Shown: positions 34,519 to 43,766, counted from the stretch's first letter. The stretch is DNA of 64,000 nucleotides from Planctomycetaceae bacterium (GCA_016793115.1 JAEUIN010000407.1:62001-126000); one strand, 5' to 3'. Notes: generated by a model from the sequence alone, not told the origin. Numbers and translations: made by a program.

Positions 34519-36297
34519 ATGCCTATACTCCGCGATTCCTTGCAGGATTTTTCGCTCGGTAGGATGCCGCTTTCGATGCTCAGCTCTCACCGCACTTCGC
34601 AGATCGAAGCCGTATGCAAGGTAAGCGCCGGATCTCAGCCGCCTCCGATCGGGGAGTATCGATTGCCGTCGCGCTGGGCCGCAGGCATTTCGCTATTTGG
34701 ATTCATCGTCTTAAGTATTAATTTGGGCGATGTACGAGTGCTGACGTTTCACGAAACGGTCTTCGCGCAGCCTGCGAAGGAAATGCTTCGCGACGGGAAC
34801 TGGATCGTGCCGACGATCGCCGGCGTGCCGTTTACGGACCGGACGCCGCTCACCGCTTGGCTTATGGCCGGCTCGATGACGCTGTTCGGCGACGACGGTG
34901 AATGGGTCGTGAGGTTCCCTTCGGTCGTGTGCGCCGTGTTGACGGCGCTGCTGATCGCCTCGATGGCGGCTCGCTGGTTCGGCCGACGAGTCGGCATTCT
35001 CGCCGGATTTATGGAACTGACGACGTGGCAAGTCTTTGCTCACGCGCGCTTGGCCGAAGCGGATATGTTATTGAGCCTGACCGTGACCGCGGCGATGTAT
35101 GCATTTGCTGCGGCCCTCGTCGAAGGGCCGCGCGGAGCGAGTCGATCGCGCTTCCTACCTTATGTATTTGGAGCCGCCGTCGCCGCATCCTTCATGGTCA
35201 AATGGATCTTCGGCCCTGCTTTCATCGGACTCGGGTGCTTGGCCTACTGCGGCATCAAGCGAGAGCGACGTGCGTGGCTGTTCTTGTTTCATCCGGGCGC
35301 CATCGCCTTGGCGCTGTCGCTCACCGTGCCTTGGATAGTTCTCGCTTGCCGGGAGCATGCTGGTTTGTTCGGCGAGTTTCTCAACAACCACTTCGGGCGC
35401 TTTCGCGGCACGTATGGAGCCCGCGAACCTTGGTATGCCTACGCTTACCTTGTGCCGTTTCTATTGTTGCCCTGGTTTCCCTATGCCGTCGCGGCCGCGA
35501 TCGTTCGCGTTCGCAACCGATTCGCATTCGAACCGATCTGGATGTTCTTTATCTGCTGGTTCGTCCCCGGCATGATGTTGCTGAGCGTCAGTTCCTTCAA
35601 AGCGAAGCACTATACGATGCCGCTGCTCCCGCCGCTGGTCGTCGCGGCGGCCGTCGGATTGCACGAGTATCTGAAGCGGCGCGAACGAGTCGATAGTCGG
35701 CTTCTGCCTTGGCTGGCCGCGGCGACGGCGTTCGCGGGAGTTTTCGGTTGCGCATTTGTACTCGTCAAGAAACCGGCCGACGCCCGGGCGATGGCCTGCG
35801 TGATCGCCGTTCTTGCTGGCGGCGGTGCGACCGCGCTCGTTCTCGAGTTTCGCAAGCAATTCCGCGGTGAACTTACCGTTCTGTTCGCAGCCCTTGCCGC
35901 GGCGGCGATGATCGTGCAAACGTGGATCATGCCGAGTCACGATTCATTTCGCCCGTTGGCCGAACTCGGCCGGCGGATCAACGCGAAAATTCCGGCCGAC
36001 GCCGAAGTCCAACTCGTGCATTTGCCGGAAGTGCAAATCCCGTATTACATCGACCGTCCAATGCGACGTTGGGACGACCGAAAGGAATTTTTGGCCAAGG
36101 CCGACGCCTCCGAGCCGCTTTATATCGTAACGTCCCGCGATTTCGTCACAGAGTTCGCAACGCAAGCCGACGTCAAACTGCTCGACGGGGCGGAACGGAT
36201 CGCGCGACATACCTACGATCGCGATCGCTTGGTGTTACTGGAATACAGATCCTCCGTCGCGACCGCAGCGGGCGAGGGTCCCGTGCGTCGTAAATGA
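34519..36297 (+). CDS. ArnT/PMT-like membrane glycosyltransferase (GT39-type)
   Basis: 592 residues with about ten membrane helices. ArnT-like family pattern in the first extracytoplasmic loop: HETVFAQPAKEMLRDGNWIVPTIAG... followed by PLTAWLMAG, where related enzymes read DE in place of HE. ARLAEADMLLSLTVTAAMYAF is another family segment. Such enzymes transfer a sugar from a polyprenyl-phosphate donor to lipid or protein. ATG 34519 overlaps a TATACT hexamer (34524-34529), so ATG 34564 or 34576 may be the true start. Confidence 0.8.
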   Translation: MPILRDSLQDFSLGRMPLSMLSSHRTSQIEAVCKVSAGSQPPPIGEYRLPSRWAAGISLFGFIVLSINLGDVRVLTFHETVFAQPAKEMLRDGNWIVPTIAGVPFTDRTPLTAWLMAGSMTLFGDDGEWVVRFPSVVCAVLTALLIASMAARWFGRRVGILAGFMELTTWQVFAHARLAEADMLLSLTVTAAMYAFAAALVEGPRGASRSRFLPYVFGAAVAASFMVKWIFGPAFIGLGCLAYCGIKRERRAWLFLFHPGAIALALSLTVPWIVLACREHAGLFGEFLNNHFGRFRGTYGAREPWYAYAYLVPFLLLPWFPYAVAAAIVRVRNRFAFEPIWMFFICWFVPGMMLLSVSSFKAKHYTMPLLPPLVVAAAVGLHEYLKRRERVDSRLLPWLAAATAFAGVFGCAFVLVKKPADARAMACVIAVLAGGGATALVLEFRKQFRGELTVLFAALAAAAMIVQTWIMPSHDSFRPLAELGRRINAKIPADAEVQLVHLPEVQIPYYIDRPMRRWDDRKEFLAKADASEPLYIVTSRDFVTEFATQADVKLLDGAERIARHTYDRDRLVLLEYRSSVATAAGEGPVRRK

Positions 36298-36307
36298 CCA
36301 AACGGTC

Positions 36308-37381
36308 TTATTTCAGTTCCTGCACGAACTTCAAAAACTGCGCCTCGGTTAACGCCAGCTCGGTACCGAAAACGCTCGTGAAGTCTTTCATCCGCTCCGC
36401 CGCGGTGTAGTCTTGAAACGTCGGTCGTCTGGCCGTGAGGGCAAGATAATCGCAATACTTCTTCGGCATTTTCTCCGCCAGATAGAAAGAAAACGCCCAA
36501 GCTTGGCAATACGCGGCCGGAGCGTTTTGCTCAAACAGGCGATCGCTTGCAATCATTTCGGCGATGAAGCCTTTTTTAAACGACTTCGCCATTTGCTGAA
36601 AATCGCTTAACCGTCCGCGATTGAGCCGATCGTCGCGCCGTGGATAGCTTCGTGAATTCCAGACGCCGCGCGCCTCGAACATCGTTCCTAAACCTTCGGC
36701 GAGCCAGCGGGGAGTCGACGCGAACCGGCGATGAATGCCGGTGTTGTACGCCGTTTGGTGCGTGACCTCGTGAATCACCGTATCGGCATTGGCCGTCGAT
36801 TCGCTCGAGCCCTGATCGAACAAGGCCACGCGATTCGTGCGTGGCGAGTAGTAGCCGAGATATCCGGGGCCCAGCGGAGTTCCGTCCGCGGCGGCGTAGC
36901 GCTGAAATTCGGCTTCGGAAGAAAACACGATCGCGACAAGCGGAAACTCCGGCTCTTTGGGTGCGAAGCCGCGAATGGTGAAGTAGTGCACAAACTGTCG
37001 ATACATCTCCTCGAACCGCGGCGCCCAATCCTTCTTCGTGCCTTTGGGGTGTGCAACTAGGTAGTGGCCGGTATGCGTCACCTCAAACGACCGTCCGAGT
37101 TCCTTACTCAGCCGCTCGCGCATCTCGGCCGCGGAATAGCCGCGAAACGTGCTCGAAGCTTTGCGAGAATCTTTCGCCGCCGACGCATTAAAGTCGAGCA
37201 ATCGACCATCGCGCGAGAGGAGATAGACTCGGTCGGCTTCGGCGCCGAGGGGCGTGCCTTCGACGGGTTGATTGTTCAATCTCAAGGAGATCGTCCAACG
37301 CGCCGGCTCCGCGGTCGCAACCGGACTCGTGAACAGGCAAACGGTGAACGTCGTCGCAACGCGAAGGGAAAAACTCGGCAT
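36308..37381 (-). CDS. Secreted DUF1570-type HExxH protein (peptidase-MA-like)
   Basis: 357 residues from ATG 37381 (MPSFSLRVATTFTVCLF...), which gives a clean signal peptide; the frame is open 19 codons further. The motif HEVTHQ (TVIHEVTHQTAYNTGIHRRF) and the downstream glutamate in RWLAEGLGTMFEARG fit a gluzincin zinc peptidase. VAIVFSSEAEFQRYAA and GYYSPRTNRVALFDQ are typical of the DUF1570 family, which is common in Planctomycetes. Convergent with the GT39 gene, 10 bp apart. Substrate unknown. Confidence 0.82.
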   Translation of the reverse strand: MPSFSLRVATTFTVCLFTSPVATAEPARWTISLRLNNQPVEGTPLGAEADRVYLLSRDGRLLDFNASAAKDSRKASSTFRGYSAAEMRERLSKELGRSFEVTHTGHYLVAHPKGTKKDWAPRFEEMYRQFVHYFTIRGFAPKEPEFPLVAIVFSSEAEFQRYAAADGTPLGPGYLGYYSPRTNRVALFDQGSSESTANADTVIHEVTHQTAYNTGIHRRFASTPRWLAEGLGTMFEARGVWNSRSYPRRDDRLNRGRLSDFQQMAKSFKKGFIAEMIASDRLFEQNAPAAYCQAWAFSFYLAEKMPKKYCDYLALTARRPTFQDYTAAERMKDFTSVFGTELALTEAQFLKFVQELK

Positions 37382-37515
37382 GTCCGACTCGGCGAAGTGA
37401 GGCGAATCGCCTTCATCGCCGGCCGCGGCGCGAGGCAATCAACCCTACGTCGCACCGACCGACTTTGTACCAGCCGACACGCCAAGATAGGGTGCGGATG
37501 TGCCGAATGTCCGGT

Positions 37516-38910
37516 TTAAACCAATTCCCGAATCGGCTGCTGCATCTCCAGCAGGTACTGCGGTCGGCCCGCCGTATCGCGAACGGTCGTCGTGGCGACG
37601 TCGATTCCCAGCGAGTGGTAGAGCGTGGCGACGACTTCCTGGAAGTGGCAGGGGCGCGTTTCAGCGGCTTCGCCGAGCCGGTCGGTGCTGCCGATCGCCT
37701 GACCGGTCTTGAGGCCGCCGCCGGCTAGAATGGCGCAGCTCACTTGCGGCCAGTGGTCGCGGCCGGCCTTGTCGTTGATCCGCGGAGTACGGCCGAATTC
37801 GCCCCAGGCGATCACCGTTACGTCGTCGAGAATACCCCGCTCGTCGAGATCGGAAATGAGCGCCGTCAGGCATTGGTCCAGCTTGCCGCCGTGGTCGCGC
37901 ACTAAGCCGAAGTTGTCGCTATGGGCGTCCCAGCGTCCGTAGCTCAACGTCACGCAACGAGCCCCCGCCTCCACTAAGCGACGCGCCATGAGCAAGTGCT
38001 CGTTGCAAGTCGGGGAGCCGTCGTACTGAAATTTGAACGGCTTTCCGCTGCCGTAGCGCTCAAGCACGTTGGGACCTTCTTTCGTCAGGTCGAGCGCCTC
38101 GACGAGCTTGCTCGACGTGAGTACATCAAACGCGCGACGGCCGAATTCGTCGACCGCGTCCATCGAGCCGGAAGCGTCGATGGCGCTGCGCATTCGATCG
38201 AAGCGGCTGAGCAGATCGCGCCGGCTCGAAAGCCGATCGAGCGACATCGCCGCGCTCCGCTTCATGTCGTCTAAGCCGGGGCCTTCAGGTTTGAACGCGG
38301 CATACGCCGGGCCGAGAAAGCCGGGACGCCCGGAATCCGACCAAGGTTTGTGTCCCGCCGGTTCGGCGAGGCCGATGAACGTCGGAACCGAAGGATCGAC
38401 GGGGCCGCGCAACTTCGTCAGAGCCGAGCCGATGCTCGGTCGCCCTCCCAAGAAAGCCAGCGATTCCTTCGGCCAGCCGGTGAGGCATTGTTCGGCATCG
38501 TGCGGGCCTTTGGCGCCGACCACCGAGCGGATGACCGCAAATTTGTCCATCATCGCGGCGATTTTAGGAAAGCATTCGCCGATTTGCAGGCCGGGCACGC
38601 GCGTGGCGATCGGCTCAAACGGTCCACGAATTTCTGTGGGAGCTTCGGTTTTAATGTCCCACATATCCTGGTGCGGCGGACCGCCGCCCAAGAAGATGTT
38701 GATGATCGCCTTGTGTCCAAGCCCGGTCTTTGCCGCCGGCAGGGCCGGCGCTTCGACCGTGGCGGCGCGGGCCTCGGCGCGGAAGATATCCGCCAGCGAC
38801 AGTCCGGCGGCCCCGGCGCCGAGAGCGCCGACGGTCAAAAAGTTACGTCGCGACAATCGGTCGCAAAACTGATTCTGAGAGCCGGCGCGGGAGCCGAAGA
38901 GCGTGAGCAT
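37516..38910 (-). CDS. DUF1501 family protein, TAT-exported (sulfatase/phosphatase-superfamily-like)
   Basis: 464 residues. Twin-arginine signal SRRNFLTVGALGAGAAGLSLADIFRAEARA. The core has the alkaline-phosphatase-superfamily pattern: INIFLGGGPPHQDMWDIKTEAP, PSIGSALTKLRG, VTVIAWGEFGRTPRIN and GRDHWPQVSCAILAGGGLKTGQAIG. It ends in the usual Planctomycete DUF1501 tail (FQEVVATLYHSLGIDV). DUF1501 genes normally pair with a DUF1549/DUF1553 cytochrome-like gene; none is adjacent here, so this is an orphan copy. Confidence 0.93.
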   Translation of the reverse strand: MLTLFGSRAGSQNQFCDRLSRRNFLTVGALGAGAAGLSLADIFRAEARAATVEAPALPAAKTGLGHKAIINIFLGGGPPHQDMWDIKTEAPTEIRGPFEPIATRVPGLQIGECFPKIAAMMDKFAVIRSVVGAKGPHDAEQCLTGWPKESLAFLGGRPSIGSALTKLRGPVDPSVPTFIGLAEPAGHKPWSDSGRPGFLGPAYAAFKPEGPGLDDMKRSAAMSLDRLSSRRDLLSRFDRMRSAIDASGSMDAVDEFGRRAFDVLTSSKLVEALDLTKEGPNVLERYGSGKPFKFQYDGSPTCNEHLLMARRLVEAGARCVTLSYGRWDAHSDNFGLVRDHGGKLDQCLTALISDLDERGILDDVTVIAWGEFGRTPRINDKAGRDHWPQVSCAILAGGGLKTGQAIGSTDRLGEAAETRPCHFQEVVATLYHSLGIDVATTTVRDTAGRPQYLLEMQQPIRELV

Positions 38911-39279
38911 TTCCCTGCTCCGTTTCGGGGTGGGGCGAATCGCGAAGCGTCACGTCGGCGATCGATGCCGACTGTGGCGAAACTGTCAGGCGGGGCATTC
39001 GGTCGCCGACGAAATCAGCGCGATCTCGTCAAGCGTTCATTAGGCGGGGCAAATCCAAGCAGGTAGCGTCAGGCGGCAGCGTACGGGAACTCAGTCTCGT
39101 CGGTTGTGTTCCGACATCTACTAGGTATCGTATCCAAATCCTTGGATGAGTCCAGTTTTTTGCCAAATTCGGTTTACGCCGGTTCAAAAGCGGCGTCAGC
39201 TTGGCAAACGGCGGCCGGCCAACTTACCCGGCCCGTCGACGAGGGCAAACCTCAGTTTTTTCACTAAATTGGAGGGCGC
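38911..39279. other. Divergent intergenic region
   Basis: 369 bp between the DUF1501 gene (-) and the sialidase-like gene (+). It contains AAATTGGAGGGCGC, the ribosome-binding site of the latter, and several T runs, but no recognisable repeat or terminator. Confidence 0.4.
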
Positions 39280-40341
39280 ATGCGTCCACATGGTCAGATT
39301 CGCACACTGAGTTACTTGATCTCTTGTTTGGCAATCGCCGCCGGGCCGGCAGCAGCCGCCGATGCGACTCCGGAGCTACTCTCGGTTAAAAAGATCTGGG
39401 ATGTCGGCAACCACAACGCCTTCACCGATCTGATTCGTTGGCACGACAAATTCTGGTGCACGTTCCGCGAAGCCGACGATCACGTCGGCGGTAATGGGCA
39501 ATTGCGCGTGCTAGTTTCCGCCGACGGCGATAACTGGGAATCGGCCGCGTTGCTTGCGGAGAAGGGGATCGATCTTCGCGATCCGAAACTGTCCGTCACC
39601 CCGGACGACCGGCTCATGATCGTCGCCGGCGGGTCCGTCTATGAAGGGAAGACGCTTTTGGGACGTCGTCCGCGCGTCGCCTTCAGCAAAGACGGCCGCG
39701 AGTGGACTGCGCCGCAAAAGGTGCTCAGCGAAGGGGAGTGGCTCTGGCGCGTCACTTGGCGCGACGGCGTCTGCTACGGCGCGGCGTACAACGCCTCGGT
39801 TCGTGGTACGCCGGCCGCGAAGGAAGCGGCCAAACTCACCAAGCCGGCCGAACCGGGCCCCGCCGATTGGAAGCTCAAACTCTACAAGAGCGTCGACGGC
39901 GTCGACTATGAACTCGTCCACCATTTCGACGTGCCGGGCCACCCGAACGAAACGACGCTCCGCTTTCTGCACGACGGCCGAATGATGGCGATGATCCGTC
40001 GCGAAGGGGGCTCGACGATGGGCTGGATCGCCACGGCCGAGCCGCCGTTCACAAAGTGGACCTACAACGAAACGGGCCACCGCTTCGGCGGCCCCAACTT
40101 CATCGAGTTGCCGAACAATGAGTTGTGGGCGACGACCCGTCGCTACTTGCCGCTCCCGCGCGAAACCGTGCTGGCCAAAATGGACGAAAAGTCGATTACG
40201 CCGGTTCTCGCCTTTCCTAGCGGCGGCGACACCAGCTACGCCGGCCAAGTCTGGTACGACGACATCCTCTGGATCAGCTACTACTCGAGCCACGAAGGGA
40301 AGACGAGCATCTATCTCGCGAAGGTGAAGTTGCCGAAATAA
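39280..40341 (+). CDS. Secreted sialidase/BNR-type beta-propeller protein
   Basis: 353 residues with signal peptide (LISCLAIAAGPAAAADA). Repeated Asp-box-like motifs mark a six-bladed propeller: LVSADGDNWESA and FSKDGREWTAPQKV, plus LYKSVDGVDYELV. The N-terminal HNAFTDLIRWHDKFWCTFREADDHV supplies the arginine-containing first blade of exo-sialidase-like enzymes. Planctomycetes use many such proteins on sulfated or sialylated glycans, but the substrate is unknown. GGAGG lies 4 bases before the ATG. Confidence 0.8.
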   Translation: MRPHGQIRTLSYLISCLAIAAGPAAAADATPELLSVKKIWDVGNHNAFTDLIRWHDKFWCTFREADDHVGGNGQLRVLVSADGDNWESAALLAEKGIDLRDPKLSVTPDDRLMIVAGGSVYEGKTLLGRRPRVAFSKDGREWTAPQKVLSEGEWLWRVTWRDGVCYGAAYNASVRGTPAAKEAAKLTKPAEPGPADWKLKLYKSVDGVDYELVHHFDVPGHPNETTLRFLHDGRMMAMIRREGGSTMGWIATAEPPFTKWTYNETGHRFGGPNFIELPNNELWATTRRYLPLPRETVLAKMDEKSITPVLAFPSGGDTSYAGQVWYDDILWISYYSSHEGKTSIYLAKVKLPK

Positions 40342-40350
40342 ACGAGCGCG

Positions 40351-40402
40351 GAGCGCTGAGCGATGAACGGATTATTTCTTCCGACTTCATCGCTCAGCGT
40401 TC
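40351..40402. terminator. Word-type inverted repeat at convergent gene ends
   Basis: GAGCGCTGAGCGATGAA (40351-40367) pairs with TTCATCGCTCAGCGTTC (40386-40402) over 17 bp with one G-U. It lies between the converging sialidase-like gene and ald, so a bidirectional terminator is likely. The same word is used at 58793-58844. Confidence 0.6.
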
Positions 40403-40420
40403 GAACTCCCGGCTCTTCGC

Positions 40421-41530
40421 CTAGGCTTCAAAACGCGGGTCGTAGGCCATTCCAAAAGTTTCCGCAACGGCCTTGTACGTGATCTTGCCGGCATACATGT
40501 TGATCGCGCGGGCCACCGGCTTAAGTGATTGAGCGGCGCCCAAAATGCCGCGATTGGCGATTTGCGCGACCCACGGCAGCGTCACGTTGCAGAGCGCGTA
40601 AGTGCTCGTGCGGCCGACGGCGCCGGGCATGTTCGTCACGCAGTAGTGCAGCACCTGCTCGACGACGTAGACCGGCTCGCTGTGCGTGGTCGGCCGGCTG
40701 GTGGCGACGCAGCCGCCTTGGTCGATTGCCACGTCGATGATCACGCTCCCCGGCTTCATGAGTTCTAGGTCTTCATGCTCGATGAGCCGCGGCGCTTTGG
40801 CGCCCGGAATGAGCACCGCACCGATGACGAGATCTGCTTTGGCGAGTTGTTCGCGGATCGTGTGGCGATCGCTGAAGAGACAATCGACGTTCGCCGGCAT
40901 GATGTCGTCGAGGTAACGCAACCGGTCCATGTTCACGTCGAGCAGGCCGACGTTGGCGCCGAAGCCTGCCGCGACTTTCGCCGCGTTGGCCCCGACGACG
41001 CCGCCGCCGAGTACGGCGATGTTGGCCGGCGCGACGCCCGGCACGCCTCCTAGCAGGATGCCGCGCCCCATTTGCGGCCGCTCAAGGTATTTGGCCCCTT
41101 CCTGAATGCTCATCCGCCCGGCCACTTCGCTCATCGGCGTAAGCAGCGGGAGCCGGCCTTGGTCGTCGCGCAAAGTCTCGTAAGCCACGGCCGTGCAGCC
41201 GGATTGAAGCACCGCGTCGGTGAGCTTGCGGTCGGCGGCGAAGTGCAGATAGGTGAAGAGAATCTGGCCGGCGCGAAGCCTTGGCCATTCGTCCGCCAGC
41301 GGCTCCTTCACCTTGACGATCATTTCCGCCTCGGCGAACAACTCGTCGACGTCGGCCATGAGCTTCGCACCGACGGCTTCATATTGCTCGTCGGGAATGC
41401 CGGAGCCGAGCCCGGCTCCGCTTTCGAACAACACCTTGTGACCTGCGCGGGTTAATTCCTCGACGCCGACCGGCAGCATGGCCACTCGGTATTCGTCGCG
41501 CTTGATTTCCTTCGGTACTCCGATGATCAC
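40421..41530 (-). CDS. ald: Alanine dehydrogenase
   Basis: Interconverts alanine and pyruvate plus ammonia with NAD. From GTG 41530 (VIIGVPKEIKRDEYRVAMLP) it is 369 residues, the family norm; GAGGAG lies 7 bases upstream. An ATG at 41566 falls inside the upstream repeat and is unlikely. Features are KVKEPLADEWPRLRAGQILFTYLHFA (substrate lysine and histidine), TPMSEVAGRMSIQEGAKYLE, GVPGVAPANIAVLGGGVVGANAAKVA (NAD fold) and DVAIDQGGCVATSRPTTHSEPVY. The GATGCGCA element sits ~20 bp upstream of the start. Confidence 0.95.
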   Translation of the reverse strand: MIIGVPKEIKRDEYRVAMLPVGVEELTRAGHKVLFESGAGLGSGIPDEQYEAVGAKLMADVDELFAEAEMIVKVKEPLADEWPRLRAGQILFTYLHFAADRKLTDAVLQSGCTAVAYETLRDDQGRLPLLTPMSEVAGRMSIQEGAKYLERPQMGRGILLGGVPGVAPANIAVLGGGVVGANAAKVAAGFGANVGLLDVNMDRLRYLDDIMPANVDCLFSDRHTIREQLAKADLVIGAVLIPGAKAPRLIEHEDLELMKPGSVIIDVAIDQGGCVATSRPTTHSEPVYVVEQVLHYCVTNMPGAVGRTSTYALCNVTLPWVAQIANRGILGAAQSLKPVARAINMYAGKITYKAVAETFGMAYDPRFEA

Positions 41531-41549
41531 GATTCGGCTCCTCGTCCGT

Positions 41550-41652
41550 GGTTCGGTGCGCATCAAAATGGGCTGTAGATGCGCACCCCTATTGTCTTAC
41601 TTAAATATGCGCATCTATCGGCCGAATAGTTGCGCGGTTTGCGCATCTATTC
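41550..41652 (-). promoter_or_regulatory. GATGCGCA inverted-repeat element, copy 2
   Basis: Second copy, read on the minus strand toward ald. The five half-sites and the central TTTAAGTAAGACAATAGGGG are conserved. Stem GAATAGATGCGC/GCGCAACTATTC has one mismatch at a different place from copy 1; TAGATGCGCA/TGCGCATCTA is perfect; and GGTGCGCATC/GATGCGCACC is perfect over 10 bp. It ends ~20 bp upstream of the ald GTG, just before its GAGGAG. Confidence 0.7.
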
Positions 41653-41973
41653 CTGGTTCGTAGACGCGTGCGGAACGATTCATCAAGCCCCGGTTTTTGG
41701 CCGGCCGTGTTCGCCGCACCGACGTCCGCAAACAAACCCGGAACCATAGCCGACCGGCTACCGGGGTTCCACCTTCGTTTTTGGCCGGCATCCCGCCGCC
41801 GACAACCCGGGTAACGATCAGGAGAACTCTCCGACCCCGACGGAGTCAAGAGAGCTTGTCGAGCGTAGGCTTCACCAGAGGTCCGTGACACCGGCTCCCG
41901 TCGGGAAACCGTTCCGGATACTATGCCGCATACCGCGCTGGCCTCGCAGCGCTCGACCAACCCCACGATCTTG
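41653..41973. other. Intergenic region between der and the ald element
   Basis: About 320 bp without a supported gene. It carries two copies of GCCGGCCAAAAAC in minus orientation (41693-41705 and 41777-41789) and a small inverted repeat around GGAACC...GGGTTCC (41740-41769). Confidence 0.45.
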
Positions 41974-43578
41974 CTACTCTTCGTCGTCGTCGAGCCCACG
42001 CCATTCGGCGTCGAACGGATTCGTCGTCGGCGGCTGAGAGGGATCGGCGGGCGGAGCATCGTCGCCGACGAGTTCGCCCCCGGCGTCGTCGGCCGTCCAA
42101 TCACCGTCGTCGAAGTCGTCCGTTTCAAACTTGCCGTCTTCGAAATCGTCGTCGGCAAAGCCTTCCTCGTCGGCGTAGGCTTCTCCGGCTTCGGTGCGGC
42201 CGGCTTCGATCGCATCGTCGCGTAAGCGCCGCCGTTCCTTACGAAGCTCTTTGCCGGCGTCCCCTTCGTGGGCCGGTCGCAAGTAGAGCTTGATCGGCAC
42301 TTCGGAGAAGGGGAGGTGGTCGCGGAACGTCGTCAGCAGGTAACGCTTGTAATCGGCGGAGATCGCCGCAGGCTCGCTGCAGAAGAGCACGATCGTCGGC
42401 GGCTGCGCGCCGACCTGAGCGGCATAAAAGATCTTCGGACGCCGGTTCTTGTAGATCGGCGGCTCGTTTTTTTCCAGCGCCCAGCGCAGCAAGCGATTCA
42501 GTTCGCCGGTCGAAATTCGCGCGGTCGATTGCTTATAGAGCATCTGCGCGTGGTTGAGCAGCGCCTTGACGTTCTTACCCGTCTGTCCGGTGATGAACGC
42601 GATCGGCACATACTTCATCGAGCGAAACGTCTCGTGGAGATACTTCACCCAATCTTCGGCCGACACCTTGCCTTGGTACAAATCCCACTTGTTCACGACG
42701 AACACGCAAGGTTTGTAGTTTTCCGCGACGTAGTCGGTGAGTTGTTTGTCGACCCGGCTGAGCGGCTGCGCGCAGTCGAAAAAAATGAGAACGACGTCGG
42801 CCCGCCGAATGCTCCGCTGCGCGCGGTGCAGACTGTAAAACTCCATGTCGTTGGCGAGCGACTTCGTGCGCTTGACGCCCGGCGTGTCGATGGCGATGAA
42901 CGCCTTGCCGTCGAGTTCGAAGCGCACGTCGACGCTGTCGCGCGTCGTGCCGGCCACTTCGCTCACGATCATCCGCTCGGCTTGGGCGAGCGTGTTGGTG
43001 AACGTACTCTTGCCGGTGTTGCGCCGACCGACGATCGCCAGCTTCATCACGGCGTCGGGAGGAGGCGCGTCGCCCAAATCGGCGGGCAACCGCTCGATGA
43101 TCATCCCCAGCAATTCTTCCTTGCCGCGATTCTGGTGCACGCTGACGGGCAACATTGCCGGCTGTCCGAGTTTGTGAAACTCGTTGGTGTGGACGTCGAG
43201 CGACATCGCATCGGTCTTGTTGGCGACGAGCAACACCGGAGCCTGCACCTTGCGCAAGCGGCGGGCCACTTCGGCGTCGAGCGGCGTGGGACCGGTCCGC
43301 GTGTCGACGACGAACAGAATCAGCGCCGCCGAGTCGATCGCCTTTTCGATCTGCGCTTCGATATGAGCCGTGAGGTCGTCTTCGTCGACGACGCCCATGC
43401 CGCCGGTGTCGACGAGTTCAAAATAGCGCTCGCCGGCGTTCAACAGGAACGTCATCCGATCGCGCGTGACCCCGGAGCGATCGTCAACCACGGCCAGCCG
43501 CTTCCCCGTGAGCCAGTTGAAGAGGCTGCTTTTGCCGACATTCGGCCGACCGACGATAACGACCTGCGGGACACCCAT
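41974..43578 (-). CDS. der: Ribosome-assembly GTPase Der (EngA), with a long acidic tail
   Basis: Double-GTPase required for 50S assembly. From ATG 43578 (MGVPQVVIVGRPNVGKSS) it is 534 residues; the frame is open 43 codons upstream but homologues start here. The first GTPase has GRPNVGKSS, DTGGM and NKTD; the second has GRRNTGKST, DTPGV and NKWD; a KH-like domain follows. The last ~75 residues are strongly acidic (DEEGFADDDFEDGKFETDDFDDGD...), where most Der proteins end at a short basic tail. The acidic codons create a long false frame on the opposite strand. Confidence 0.95.
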   Translation of the reverse strand: MGVPQVVIVGRPNVGKSSLFNWLTGKRLAVVDDRSGVTRDRMTFLLNAGERYFELVDTGGMGVVDEDDLTAHIEAQIEKAIDSAALILFVVDTRTGPTPLDAEVARRLRKVQAPVLLVANKTDAMSLDVHTNEFHKLGQPAMLPVSVHQNRGKEELLGMIIERLPADLGDAPPPDAVMKLAIVGRRNTGKSTFTNTLAQAERMIVSEVAGTTRDSVDVRFELDGKAFIAIDTPGVKRTKSLANDMEFYSLHRAQRSIRRADVVLIFFDCAQPLSRVDKQLTDYVAENYKPCVFVVNKWDLYQGKVSAEDWVKYLHETFRSMKYVPIAFITGQTGKNVKALLNHAQMLYKQSTARISTGELNRLLRWALEKNEPPIYKNRRPKIFYAAQVGAQPPTIVLFCSEPAAISADYKRYLLTTFRDHLPFSEVPIKLYLRPAHEGDAGKELRKERRRLRDDAIEAGRTEAGEAYADEEGFADDDFEDGKFETDDFDDGDWTADDAGGELVGDDAPPADPSQPPTTNPFDAEWRGLDDDEE

Positions 43579-43760
43579 GACGACCGACGACTTTCTCGAA
43601 AGCAAATCACTAAAAGGCGAGCCTTCCCATTCTACTTTGGGTGCGGCGCGCGAACTAGGAGCGGGACGACTCGTTTCACGCCGTTCGCGACGATTCGGCT
43701 GATCCACGGCGTGAAATCACCTCGGCCGAGTCGAGACGTCACAACGTCGGCCGATTCCGA

Positions 43761-43766
43761 TATACT
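43761..43766 (+). promoter_or_regulatory. Putative promoter of the uracil-DNA glycosylase gene
   Basis: -10 TATACT (43761-43766) with GTCACA (43738-43743, 4/6 to consensus) 17 bp upstream. It would give a ~65-base leader to the ATG at 43837. Confidence 0.4.
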
